From Acidobacteriaceae bacterium UBA1795 (GTDB lineage Bacteria > Acidobacteriota > Terriglobia > Terriglobales > Acidobacteriaceae): 9,242 nt of DNA. Location: NCBI GenBank assembly GCA_002314435.1, contig DCFV01000146.1:3232-12473 (forward strand), read 5' to 3'. Each line of letters begins with the position of its first letter. The first letter of the stretch is position 1. The position numbers and the translations under genes were made by a program. This document shows, piece after piece, positions 1-6,926 of this stretch. The notes under the pieces were generated by a model. It was not told where the DNA came from. It searched no databases and was given only the letters and a program-made list of their open reading frames with translations.

Positions 1-2
1 CA

Positions 3-94
3 GGCGTCGTAATCGAACCGAATCGTGAGGATTACCCCTACGGTCGCTTTGCCTGGATCGTGGACCCGAGGGCAACCGTGTGGAGTTGTGGTAG
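3..94 (+). pseudogene. 3' end of a VOC (glyoxalase/dioxygenase superfamily) gene, frameshifted near its end
   Basis: Reading from base 3 gives GVVIEPNREDYPYGRFAWIV followed by Asp-Pro, a typical C-terminal strand of VOC-superfamily proteins, which usually end with a DPEGNRVELW-like motif. In this frame the protein then runs on as RATVWSCGS with no family resemblance up to about base 260. Moving by one base after position 68 gives EGNRVELW and a TAG stop at 92-94, once one missing G is assumed (DPEGNRVELW restored). So a single G appears lost around 68-71. The repaired gene would stop 20 bp before the convergent arsB stop, a sensible gene boundary. The upstream part lies outside the window, so the substrate is unknown. 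The shift may be a true mutation or a sequencing error. Family call is confident; pseudogene status is not. Confidence 0.72.
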
Positions 95-113
95 CCGGCC
101 ACTGGCTGAAGGC

Positions 114-1361
114 TCAACTCCAAAGCAACAGCAGGCTGGCAACGAGCGCCAAAGGCATTGCCACAACACCCAGCTTGAAGAACTTCCAGCCGCTCATCTC
201 CACGCCCGCGCGGCGCAGCACAATGAGCCACAGGATCGTGGCCAGCGAGCCGGTCACTGACAGATTCGGCCCAAGATCCACCCCGATCAGCACGGCGTGA
301 TCCATTAGCCCGGTCTCGTGTGCCTGGCGGAGGGCAGCCGCTCCCATTAGCCCGACAGGCAGATTGTTCATCACGTTAGAGAGTGCCGCCACTCCAAAGC
401 CTGCTGCGATCTTTGCCAGCCAGGGGGGCCACCCTTCCAGGGTGCGGAGTCCTGCCATCGTAGCGGGTAGGAGTCCGGCGCCCTCGATGCTCTCCACTAC
501 TACGAAAAGCCCCGCCACCAGAGGCAGCACCGACCAGGAGACTCCGCGGGCCACTCTGGGCACGATGCGGCGGTTTCGCGTGGACACCGCGAGCAGAACT
601 ATGGCGGCGGCGATGCAGGTGGGAGTTCCCAGGGGCAGGCCGGCAGCAGAGGAACCGATCAGGGCTCCGGCGGCCAGCAGCAACCCTGCCAGCGCCAGCT
701 TGCCCTCCGCCGTCAGCGGCGAGGGCACAACCTGTCCTTCAATTGGCCGTCTCAGGTCGTCTTTCGCGTGCCACTGCAGGCAGAGGTAGGTCACCAGCAG
801 CGCTGCGGCCGAGGGCAACGAAAATATACGGATCCAGTCCCAGAGCGGCGGAAGGTGCCTGCCAAAGAGGATGAGGTTGGCAGGATTGGAGATAGGGAAG
901 ATGAAGCTCGCCGCGTTGGCGACCAGAGCGCAGGCCAGCAGATAAGGTTCCGGGTGCACTCGCGCCCGGCGTGCCACGGCGAGCACCGCCGGCGTCAGCA
1001 CTACTGCGGTGGCGTCGTTCGAAAGCAGCGCTGTGACCGCAACTCCAACAAGATAAACCAATAAAAACAAGCGGTTAGAAGATCCGCGCGCATGGCTGGC
1101 GGCCAATCCGGCAGCCCAGGCAAAGACACCTTCCTCGATGGCGATTTCAGACAGGATCATCATCCCGGCGAGGAAGAGGTAAACATCGAGCCCCTCGCGA
1201 ACAGCGTAGAGAGCACGCAGAGCCGGAATCTGCCCGGTGGCAACCAGAATCAGTGCCCCGCCAGCGGCCCAATAGGCCTCTGCTATCCCCTTGGGACGCA
1301 GGAGGATGCAGGCAAGAGTTGCCAGAGAGATCGTCCAGAGAAGCACGAGAGTTGGATGCAT
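114..1361 (-). CDS. arsB: ArsB-family arsenite efflux permease (ion transporter superfamily)
   Basis: 415-residue polytopic inner-membrane protein. By family, ArsB exports arsenite or antimonite using the proton gradient, alone or with an ArsA ATPase. The hydrophobic profile suggests about 10-12 membrane segments in two halves. Both halves carry the signatures of this fold: LLSNDATAVVLTP near residues 112-124 and SNPANL near 158-163 in the first half; ALSNVMNNLPVG near 326-337 and VDLGPNLSVTGSLATILWL near 361-379 in the second. The C-terminal half resembles E. coli ArsB as I remember it ([28 protein letters not shown]), and the length is close to its 429 residues. ATG at 1361 opens directly with a membrane helix; only a weak GAGG lies about 13 bases upstream. 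No arsR, arsC or arsA is adjacent, so substrate is inferred from family only; another SLC13/NhaD-like anion or Na+ carrier is possible. Confidence 0.82.
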   Translation of the reverse strand: MHPTLVLLWTISLATLACILLRPKGIAEAYWAAGGALILVATGQIPALRALYAVREGLDVYLFLAGMMILSEIAIEEGVFAWAAGLAASHARGSSNRLFLLVYLVGVAVTALLSNDATAVVLTPAVLAVARRARVHPEPYLLACALVANAASFIFPISNPANLILFGRHLPPLWDWIRIFSLPSAAALLVTYLCLQWHAKDDLRRPIEGQVVPSPLTAEGKLALAGLLLAAGALIGSSAAGLPLGTPTCIAAAIVLLAVSTRNRRIVPRVARGVSWSVLPLVAGLFVVVESIEGAGLLPATMAGLRTLEGWPPWLAKIAAGFGVAALSNVMNNLPVGLMGAAALRQAHETGLMDHAVLIGVDLGPNLSVTGSLATILWLIVLRRAGVEMSGWKFFKLGVVAMPLALVASLLLLWS

Positions 1362-1380
1362 GGGAAAAGTCAGCAGTCCT

Positions 1381-1412
1381 CAACGTCAACGTATTCTACA
1401 TTCGCACATTCG
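1381..1412 (-). promoter_or_regulatory. Possible arsB promoter flanked by short tandem repeats
   Basis: Upstream of arsB on the minus strand, TAGAAT (complement of 1393-1398) could be a -10 box giving a leader of about 25 nt. It is flanked by two short perfect tandem repeats: CAACGT twice at 1381-1392, and ACATTCG twice with an 8-base period at 1398-1412 (plus-strand readings). No good -35 box is seen at the right distance (CCTGGA at best). The repeats could be binding sites for a regulator, but no inverted-repeat operator of ArsR type is evident. The rest of 1362-1557 shows nothing else I can name. Confidence 0.25.
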
Positions 1413-1557
1413 ACTTCCAGGGGTTGGATGGGCCAGGATTGAATTGAAAATGAACTCGTTAACAAGGCGAAATGGCCTAAAACACTGCTGAATTGACCGC
1501 AGCGCAGCTTCCAAATGCGTCCTAACAGTGTCTTACGCAGGAAGTGGCGGTGTGTTG

Positions 1558-1585
1558 CAGGTGTAGCTCGGCTGACTTACACCTG
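1558..1585 (-). terminator. Hairpin just after the ankyrin-gene stop codon
   Basis: A perfect 8-bp inverted repeat, CAGGTGTA at 1558-1565 and TACACCTG at 1578-1585, encloses a 12-nt loop. It begins two bases after the TAA stop of the minus-strand ankyrin gene. There is no U-tract after it, so it is not a classical intrinsic terminator; it may mark the 3' end of the transcript or stabilise it. The 226-bp gap that follows before arsB fits a transcript boundary here. Confidence 0.35.
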
Positions 1586-1587
1586 TC

Positions 1588-2256
1588 TTACGTCGGTTGC
1601 GTCGCGAGCCAATCTGCCAGCTCGGCGTGGCCGCGCTCGCGGGCGAAGTCAGCTGCGGTGCGGTCCTGGTCACTTGCGAGTGCGGGGTCGGCGCCGTGGG
1701 CAAGGAGCAGCTCGGCCAGTTCGCGGCAGTTGACTGCGGCCGCGGAGAACAGTGGTGTAAATCCGCCAGCCTGGCGGGCGTTGGGGTCTGCGCTGTGACT
1801 GAGCAGAAGAGTGACGATGGCCGGGTTGCGTCCGAGCGCAACGGCGGCATGCAGGGGCTGGTTCTGCTGAGCATTGTCAGACACGGCGTCGACGCGCGCA
1901 CCGTGGGACAGCAGTGTGGCCACGGATGCAGGGGTTCCGAAGGCGGCGGCCAGGTGCAGGGCGGTCCAGCCGTCGCCGGCCACGGACTGCGCCGCAGCCG
2001 GGTCGGCGTCGAGAATCTGATTTAACCGAGCCTCGTCGCCGGTGGCTGCAGCTTCATAGATGTCCAGAGGCGCGCCGTGGACTGCCAGTCGTGCCGCCAG
2101 AAAATCGCGGATCAGGGGCTGGCCGGAGTAGACGGCCCAAAGCAGAGCTGAGACTCCCTGCGGATCGCGGTACTCGACCAATGCGGGATCCCGCTCGACA
2201 GCGTCGGCGATCTCTGCCGTTGCCCCGGTCCGGATCATCTGGAGGAATGGGTTCAT
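1588..2256 (-). CDS. Ankyrin-repeat protein
   Basis: 222 residues made almost wholly of ankyrin repeats, a protein-binding scaffold; the partner cannot be told from sequence. About five to six repeats are visible. The clearest are GDGWTALHLAAAFG (about 94-107), NQPLHAAVALGRN (132-144), GGFTPLFSAAAVNCRELAEL (164-183, continuing to LLLAHGADP) and a capping DQDRTAADFARERGHAEL (196-213). The N-terminal repeats (about 2-90) are more degenerate. There is no signal peptide or membrane segment, so it is probably cytoplasmic. The ATG overlaps the stop of the upstream TonB-domain gene as ATGA (2253-2256), and no Shine-Dalgarno sequence precedes it, so translation is probably coupled to that gene. Confidence 0.88.
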   Translation of the reverse strand: MNPFLQMIRTGATAEIADAVERDPALVEYRDPQGVSALLWAVYSGQPLIRDFLAARLAVHGAPLDIYEAAATGDEARLNQILDADPAAAQSVAGDGWTALHLAAAFGTPASVATLLSHGARVDAVSDNAQQNQPLHAAVALGRNPAIVTLLLSHSADPNARQAGGFTPLFSAAAVNCRELAELLLAHGADPALASDQDRTAADFARERGHAELADWLATQPT

Positions 2257-3425
2257 GGCTGGTTGACGCTGTAGGGGCCGGGCAGGATCGTAGTGGTGCT
2301 GGCCGGACTGCTTTCTGGCCGTGCTGGTTGGCCGGTGCGCTTGGAGTAAATGCGGAACTGGACGACCAAGTCCAGCAGCACGGCAACCGGCTTGCCGTCC
2401 TTGATCGCTGGCTGGAAGCTGGCTTTGCGGATGGAGTCGGCGGCGTTTTCGTCAAGGCCGAAGCCGATGGGACGACCGACGACGACCTCCTGCGGCTTGC
2501 CGTCAGGGCCGATGATGGCGTGATAGAGCGCCATGCCAGCCACACCGCCGGCCTGTGCGTACTCATTCGAGGGCGGCTCAACGGGAGACAGCAGCTTGGC
2601 TTTCTGGTCCACCTGGTTCTGCCGCAGGATGCCGGAGTCCGCGGGCGAGTAGTCCGCGTGTGCGGCGGCGGCCAGGTAATAGAGCTTCCAGAAGTCGGGA
2701 AGGGTGGCGATCATGCGCTCGTCGAGACTGGGAGCGAAGATCGCGTCGAGCGCGGCCTGGAGTACCCGTTTGGCGTGCGCGGGCGAGGTCGTCGTGGTGA
2801 CGCCCTTTCCGTCAGCGGGGTGCTCGGACTCTGGCGCGGCGGCCGTTTCAGCCTTGGCATTCACGGAGGCGGCAGATTCTTCGATGGGTTCCGCAGAGGA
2901 TTGCTTTGCGGTGACGGCCTTGTCTGCCTTCTTGTCTTTCTTCTTTTTCGGGGAAACTACGAGTTCGCGGTCGATGGTGATGCGGACCAGCTTTTTCTTC
3001 GGCGTGATGCGTACGCGGTCTACGGCCTTGGTGGGGTCTTCGTTGGGCAGTTCGCCCAGAAAATGCAGACCGTAGCGAATGCCCTCGAGTTCCATCTTGT
3101 GCTTGGACAGATGCACCTTGTCGATCTGAATCAGACACAGCGTAAACGAGCCCTGCGGCGAATGGCCGATCAGATTGCCGTGCTCGTCGAAACTGAGGGT
3201 GTTGTCGAGGTAGCCGCCGCGCAGGTAGAAGGTTTTGCCGGCGAGCATTTGCTTCAGCTCGTCCTCAGTGATGGCACCTGCCTTGGAGTCCTGCACCGGG
3301 GCCGCGCCGGATTGCGCCGAATCCTGTGCCAGTATTGGTATCGCGTGCGAGAGAGCATAGACGGAGCCACAGAGCAGGGCGGCTACGCCCAGACGCGCGC
3401 GGAAGCGATACAGGTATCGGTTCAT
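2253..3425 (-). CDS. Secreted protein with TonB C-terminal domain
   Basis: About 390 residues from the ATG at 3425; an in-frame GTG at 3446 would add seven residues but gives a worse signal peptide. Residues 1-34 form a signal peptide or membrane anchor (positive MNRYLYRFRARLG then a hydrophobic stretch ending near ILAQ). Residues about 50-155 are a soluble region I do not recognise. A Lys-rich stretch (SPKKKKDKKADK, about 158-169) and a low-complexity Ala/Glu/Ser linker follow. The C-terminal part, about 283-355, matches the TonB_C fold: GVAGMALYHAIIGPDGKP, GFGLDENAADSIRKASFQPA, DGKPVAV, VQFRI. It lacks the proline-rich spacer of classical TonB, and no ExbB/ExbD or outer-membrane receptor is nearby, so an energy-transducing role is uncertain; many acidobacterial proteins carry this domain. 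It overlaps the ankyrin gene by four bases, which suggests the two products are made together. Confidence 0.82.
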   Translation of the reverse strand: MNRYLYRFRARLGVAALLCGSVYALSHAIPILAQDSAQSGAAPVQDSKAGAITEDELKQMLAGKTFYLRGGYLDNTLSFDEHGNLIGHSPQGSFTLCLIQIDKVHLSKHKMELEGIRYGLHFLGELPNEDPTKAVDRVRITPKKKLVRITIDRELVVSPKKKKDKKADKAVTAKQSSAEPIEESAASVNAKAETAAAPESEHPADGKGVTTTTSPAHAKRVLQAALDAIFAPSLDERMIATLPDFWKLYYLAAAAHADYSPADSGILRQNQVDQKAKLLSPVEPPSNEYAQAGGVAGMALYHAIIGPDGKPQEVVVGRPIGFGLDENAADSIRKASFQPAIKDGKPVAVLLDLVVQFRIYSKRTGQPARPESSPASTTTILPGPYSVNQP

Positions 3426-3509
3426 TGGGGAGCCTGTCACCGTCACTCTAGCAGGAATGCGGCCCGGCGCTGCATTGTTTCGGCACGCTGCGAGTTACGG
3501 AGGTGTGGG

Positions 3510-4253
3510 CTACGAACGGTCTTGCAGCAGGCGTCGAAGCACACGGCGGAAGAAGCCCATCGCGCGCCGTGTATCGTGGGCGTTCAGGCGGAGCCTGCGG
3601 AGCAGGAGGCGGAGATCGTGCCGATTGGCGGCCTGCATCGTGGCGGGCGAGTATTCAGCCGCGGTCATGGTCTCCTCGATCAGCCCGGCAAGTCGTTCGA
3701 GCGAGCCGGAGGGGGCTGTGGAGCCGGGGTGCTGCGGAGCAGGCTCGGACTGGGCGGTCCGTACGGCCACCTCGTAGAGGCAAACCGCAGCGGCCTGGCC
3801 AAGGTTCATTGAGGGCTGGCGCGCGTCGGTGGGGATTTCGACCAGCACGTGGCAGTAGGAGAGATCCTCGCGGGTAAGGCCGTGTTTCTCAGGGCCGAAG
3901 ACAAGGGCCACGCGGCCTCCACGCGCAAATTCCGCTGCGAGGACCGGGGCCAGTTGCGGCAGAGGAACTACAGGTTGCTCGGCTTTGCGGTAGGTGAGCG
4001 AGCCGGTACCGACAACGAGCGTGCATGCGGCAACGGCTTCGGCCAATGTCGCGGACTCGGTGGCGTTCGCCAGCAGTTCAGGCGCGCCGACGGCGGAACG
4101 AGCTTCGCGCCAGTGCTCAGCGTAGGGCGCCACGACGCCGAGCTGCTCGAAGCCGAAGTTGGCCATGGCGCGCGCGACCGCGCCGATATTCAGCGGATTG
4201 CGCGGTGAAACGAGCACCACGTCGAGTCGGTCGCGTTGGTCGGGCGGGAGCAA
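3510..4253 (-). CDS. trmJ: TrmJ-type tRNA (cytidine/uridine-32-2'-O)-methyltransferase, SPOUT family
   Basis: SPOUT methyltransferase of the TrmH/TrmJ group, which transfers a methyl from S-adenosylmethionine to the 2'-OH of nucleotide 32 in some tRNAs. All three family motifs are present (numbered from the TTG start): motif 1 VSPRNPLNIGAVARAMANFG (15-34), motif 2 VFGPEKHGLT (118-127), and motif 3 IPTDARQPSMNLGQAAAV (140-157), which form the knotted cofactor site. A basic helical tail (RHDLRLLLRRLR...) follows, as in TrmJ. The start is uncertain: the frame stays open to an ATG at 4409, but that would overlap the upstream gene by 137 bp with residues that are only its shadow. TTG at 4253 gives 247 residues, close to E. 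coli TrmJ (246); GTG at 4220 is another option but trims the first strand. TTG lies 19 bases after the VWFA gene stop, suggesting co-transcription. Confidence 0.88.
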   Translation of the reverse strand: MLPPDQRDRLDVVLVSPRNPLNIGAVARAMANFGFEQLGVVAPYAEHWREARSAVGAPELLANATESATLAEAVAACTLVVGTGSLTYRKAEQPVVPLPQLAPVLAAEFARGGRVALVFGPEKHGLTREDLSYCHVLVEIPTDARQPSMNLGQAAAVCLYEVAVRTAQSEPAPQHPGSTAPSGSLERLAGLIEETMTAAEYSPATMQAANRHDLRLLLRRLRLNAHDTRRAMGFFRRVLRRLLQDRS

Positions 4254-4259
4254 GCTCCC
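4246..4259 (-). other. GGGAG-CUUG-CUCCC hairpin over the proposed trmJ start
   Basis: On the minus strand GGGAG (4259-4255), CTTG (4254-4251) and CTCCC (4250-4246) form a perfect 5-bp stem capped by a CUUG tetraloop closed by a G-C pair, a known stable loop type. It starts 13 bases after the stop of the VWFA gene, and the TTG I favour as trmJ start sits in the loop. No U-run follows, so it is not an ordinary terminator. It could limit trmJ translation, stabilise the upstream message, or be chance. Confidence 0.45.
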
Positions 4260-4272
4260 ATTGTAGATGGGC

Positions 4273-6117
4273 CTAGTGTGCTGGTTGCGCCTCGGTTGCC
4301 GGCGGGTGCGCGGCGAGCGGAATCTCCAGTGTGCCAGCCTTGCCCGTGCTCCAGTCGTAGACGCCGGCTTCGAGATCGACGTCTTCATTTGAGGGTAGGT
4401 CGATTTCAAGATGCGCCGGTACGCCCGAACGCTGGATGGAAGCGAACAACGTCGGATCGAGGCTCATCGACTGCGTGCCACCTGTCCAGTTGACGGTGTG
4501 CCCAGCGTGATCGTAGGCCAGCAGTTCCACTTCAATTTGACCGGTGTGTTTGCCGTCAGCGGCCTCGTCCAGCTTGACGTCGGTCCAGCGAATCATCAGG
4601 TCAACGCTATATCGACGCACCGGGCGGGCAAGCTTGGGGTTGCGACCGGCGAGGGCCGCGTTGGGCGCGGGCTGTGGAGCGGCGGGCACAACGCGTGCGG
4701 CAAAGAGTATTTGTGTAGACGCAGGCAGGCCGTGCACAAGCAGCGGCTGCAACGGATTGGGATTGGATCTATTTGCACTGGCCAGTGTGTCGTCGGCGTT
4801 GTAGCCGCGCCGATAGCTGAGTTGAACCTTCTCACCGGGCACCTTTACCTCTACGCGACGGTAGTTTCCGTCCATCTTCTTGTTGGTTGGCGAGTAGATC
4901 AGCGTGTAGTAGTGCGAGCCGTCAGCGATGGCGTGATCTGCAGCAGCGCTCAGGTCGTTGGTGTTGTAGAAGGCTTTGCCGCCGGTGTCGGCGGCGATCT
5001 GCTCCATGGCATAGATGGTGTCGGCGCGGGAGCTGGCTTCTCCCAGCAGGTTGCCCATCAAGTCGCCGCCGCGCCCCGCCACCGCGACGCGGTTGCTCGC
5101 TTCGGCTGTGTGGTCCAGCATGATTCCTTCGGCGCCGATGGGATATACGGCCACCTTCGCGGCCGTCAGCTGATTGGCCGCTTCCTTGGCCTGACTCACA
5201 TAGCCGCGCAGCGAGCTGATCTGCAGTTGCTGAGCTGCCGAGGGATAGAGGATCACCGGAAAATTGCCGGAGAACCAGAGCAAGTTCTTGCGACCGGGCA
5301 CATCGCCAAGGTACCGGGCGAGATACTGCAGGGCTTCGAGCGTCATGGCCATGCGGTTGGCATTTTTCATCTCGCCGATGTCGTTCATAGCGGCAGAGAA
5401 TGCGTCGATCGCGGGGGAGCCGGTCCCGCCGTGATAATACCCCTGCATGCTTGTCGTTTGCGGGCTGTTCCCGTTGCCGCCACCCTTGCTCACCGAGCCT
5501 CCGGCCAATTCATTGAGGATTGCAATCGTCTCCCGGTCATCGGCCAAATCGCTGCGTGTCTGCGAGGCGGGCTCGCGTCCGGGAACAAGGCCTTCAATCG
5601 CGGTGCGGAGAGCCGCCATGTCCACGGTGAATCCCTGCACGAAGCGCAGTTGTGAACCGAGCGCGAAGATGCCGATTCGCGTGCCCGGATTGGCGCTGAG
5701 CAGGAATTTGAGCACCTGCTGGCGCACCATGACCTGATCCTGCGGATCGGTGTTCAGCATGTCGAAGAGAAGGATGTTGACCGCGTCACTCATGGGCGCG
5801 GGCGGAACGTTGGTATAGACCCCCGGGGGCATCTTCGGCAGCGCTGGAAGAGCACCCGGCGGCAGTGCCTTGGCGGTATGCTCCTCAAAGAAGTCGAGGG
5901 TTTGTGGCTTGCCATCTTCGAAGACGACGAAGTCCTGTGCGCGCAAGCCGCTGACCGGTTCGCCGTGGCTGCGGGTTACCACCACATCCACCACCACATC
6001 ACGCGCGTGGGTGCGAAAAACTGGCGTGGCGCTTTGATCAGGAGCGGGAGTGGGTGCCTGCGCACCGTAACAGGCAAGCGCTGCCAGAGAAAGAAAAACT
6101 CCCAACAATGGTCTCAA
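4273..6117 (-). CDS. Secreted VWFA-related acidobacterial domain protein
   Basis: 614 residues from TTG 6117. Residues 1-21 (MRPLLGVFLSLAALACYGAQ) form a signal peptide, so it acts outside the cytoplasmic membrane. Then comes a beta-rich lead-in typical of the family (VVVDVVVTRSHGEPVSGLRA, QDFVVFEDGKPQ, about 42-72). The von Willebrand factor A domain has VNILLFDMLNTD (about 114-124; DxLNT in place of the classical DxSxS metal site, as is common in this family), IGIFALGSQLRFVQGF (148-163), NLLWFSGNFPV (278-288) and a closing KVQLSYRRGYNAD (about 440-452). A Gly/Ser-rich insert lies at about 207-235. The final 160 residues are a separate domain I cannot name. Start choice: GGAGG at 6127-6123 stands five bases before TTG; an open frame to 6186 adds 23 residues, but these lie upstream of a likely -10 box. 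The molecular function of the family is unknown; VWA domains usually bind proteins or metal. Confidence 0.87.
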   Translation of the reverse strand: MRPLLGVFLSLAALACYGAQAPTPAPDQSATPVFRTHARDVVVDVVVTRSHGEPVSGLRAQDFVVFEDGKPQTLDFFEEHTAKALPPGALPALPKMPPGVYTNVPPAPMSDAVNILLFDMLNTDPQDQVMVRQQVLKFLLSANPGTRIGIFALGSQLRFVQGFTVDMAALRTAIEGLVPGREPASQTRSDLADDRETIAILNELAGGSVSKGGGNGNSPQTTSMQGYYHGGTGSPAIDAFSAAMNDIGEMKNANRMAMTLEALQYLARYLGDVPGRKNLLWFSGNFPVILYPSAAQQLQISSLRGYVSQAKEAANQLTAAKVAVYPIGAEGIMLDHTAEASNRVAVAGRGGDLMGNLLGEASSRADTIYAMEQIAADTGGKAFYNTNDLSAAADHAIADGSHYYTLIYSPTNKKMDGNYRRVEVKVPGEKVQLSYRRGYNADDTLASANRSNPNPLQPLLVHGLPASTQILFAARVVPAAPQPAPNAALAGRNPKLARPVRRYSVDLMIRWTDVKLDEAADGKHTGQIEVELLAYDHAGHTVNWTGGTQSMSLDPTLFASIQRSGVPAHLEIDLPSNEDVDLEAGVYDWSTGKAGTLEIPLAAHPPATEAQPAH

Positions 6118-6219
6118 CGTCACCTCCGCGAGCCGTAGAGAGTATAGCGCCCGGGCAATGACACTGGCTGCAGGTTCCTGGCCCATGCACGGCGGAAGAT
6201 TGATACACTCGTGCTACGT
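6118..6219. promoter_or_regulatory. Divergent promoter region between VWFA gene and mtnBDC
   Basis: This gap must hold promoters for both directions. On the minus strand TATACT (complement of 6141-6146) is a good -10 box; transcription would begin near 6134 and give a short leader holding GGAGG (6127-6123) five bases before the TTG start. No good -35 box is seen. On the plus strand the best -10 candidate is TACACT at 6204-6209, which would put the start of transcription only a few bases before the mtnB ATG at 6220, so that mRNA may be nearly leaderless. I see no riboswitch-like S-box or other methionine regulatory element. Confidence 0.4.
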
Positions 6220-6885
6220 ATGGTCCCCGATACGCTTAAAGGCCTCCAAGCCTTGTCCGCCGAGATTGAAGCTTTGTGCACCATGGCGCGCTGGTGTGCG
6301 GCGCGCGGCTGGGTGCCGGCCACCAGCGGCAACTTCAGTGTTCGCGCGGGTGCGCACATTCACATCACGGCGACGGGCTTGGACAAGAGTTCGCTGACGG
6401 CGGCGGATCTGCTGGAGATCGACACGGAGGGCCGCGCCACGGGTGGCCACGGCAGGCCCTCGGCCGAGACAGGCCTGCATACGGTGATCTACCGCGAGCG
6501 GCCGCAGGCACATGCCATTCTGCACGTGCACTCGATCTGGGACACGCTGCTTTCCGCGCGCTTTGCACCCACTGGCTATGTGCCCCTGGAGGGCTACGAG
6601 CTGTTGAAGGGGCTGTCGGGCGTGACCACGCACATGCACATGGAGCGTGTGCCGGTGATCGAAAACTCGCAGGACTACGCGGCACTGGCGGCCGAGATGA
6701 CGGCAACGTTGCAGAATCATCCGCAGGCGCATGGCGTTCTGCTGAGCCGGCATGGATTTTATACTTGGGGGCAAACGGTGGCTGAGGCGCGCCGTCACCT
6801 GGAGGCCCTCGAGTTTCTCTTCGAGGTAGAGGGACGGCGACTGGGCGCGAGCGCGAAGGCCGCGACGCCCGACATCTTTGACTGA
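6220..6885 (+). CDS. mtnB: Methylthioribulose-1-phosphate dehydratase
   Basis: Class II aldolase-fold, zinc-dependent enzyme of the methionine salvage pathway. It removes water from 5-methylthioribulose-1-phosphate to give the 2,3-diketo-5-methylthiopentyl-1-phosphate used by MtnC. 221 residues from ATG 6220; GTG at 6211 would add three. Seen in the sequence: PATSGNFSVR (about 33-42, phosphate-binding loop), SAETGLH (81-87), AILHVHS with zinc ligands His102 and His104, YELLKG with Glu137 at the position of the catalytic acid in human APIP, and SRHGFYTWG with the third zinc ligand His178. The YTWG sequence after the last His is typical of MtnB rather than of fuculose aldolases or AraD. It is followed 41 bp later by mtnD and then mtnC, which confirms the role. 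No strong Shine-Dalgarno sequence is seen; GGAAG at 6194-6198 is too far from ATG. Confidence 0.93.
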   Translation: MVPDTLKGLQALSAEIEALCTMARWCAARGWVPATSGNFSVRAGAHIHITATGLDKSSLTAADLLEIDTEGRATGGHGRPSAETGLHTVIYRERPQAHAILHVHSIWDTLLSARFAPTGYVPLEGYELLKGLSGVTTHMHMERVPVIENSQDYAALAAEMTATLQNHPQAHGVLLSRHGFYTWGQTVAEARRHLEALEFLFEVEGRRLGASAKAATPDIFD

Positions 6886-6914
6886 GACAGCGCCTGCTGG
6901 CCCGCCGTATTTTT

Positions 6915-6920
6915 GAGGAG
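6915..6920 (+). promoter_or_regulatory. Ribosome binding site of mtnD
   Basis: GAGGAG six bases before the ATG at 6927 is a strong Shine-Dalgarno match and fixes the mtnD start. It is the clearest ribosome binding site in this operon; mtnB, mtnC and the MarC gene lack one. Confidence 0.8.
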
Positions 6921-6926
6921 CACTGG

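Noticed and set aside
3426..3509. Possible promoter (TAGAGT) for the TonB-domain gene in the 84-bp gap
   Set aside because: No -35 box at a proper distance and the hexamer overlaps the open frame; too weak to annotate.
1914..3812. A 632-codon open frame on the plus strand
   Set aside because: It lies antisense to the ankyrin, TonB-domain and trmJ genes, has low-complexity Gly/Arg/Val composition and no family motif; it is a shadow frame of GC-rich DNA.
4273..4409. N-terminal extension of trmJ to the ATG at 4409
   Set aside because: It would overlap the VWFA gene by over 130 bp, the added residues are Arg/Pro/Thr-rich shadow sequence, and the family has no such extension.
4411..5655. A 414-codon open frame on the plus strand
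   Set aside because: It is antisense to the VWFA-domain gene, which has a signal peptide and recognisable domain; the plus-strand translation has no motif.
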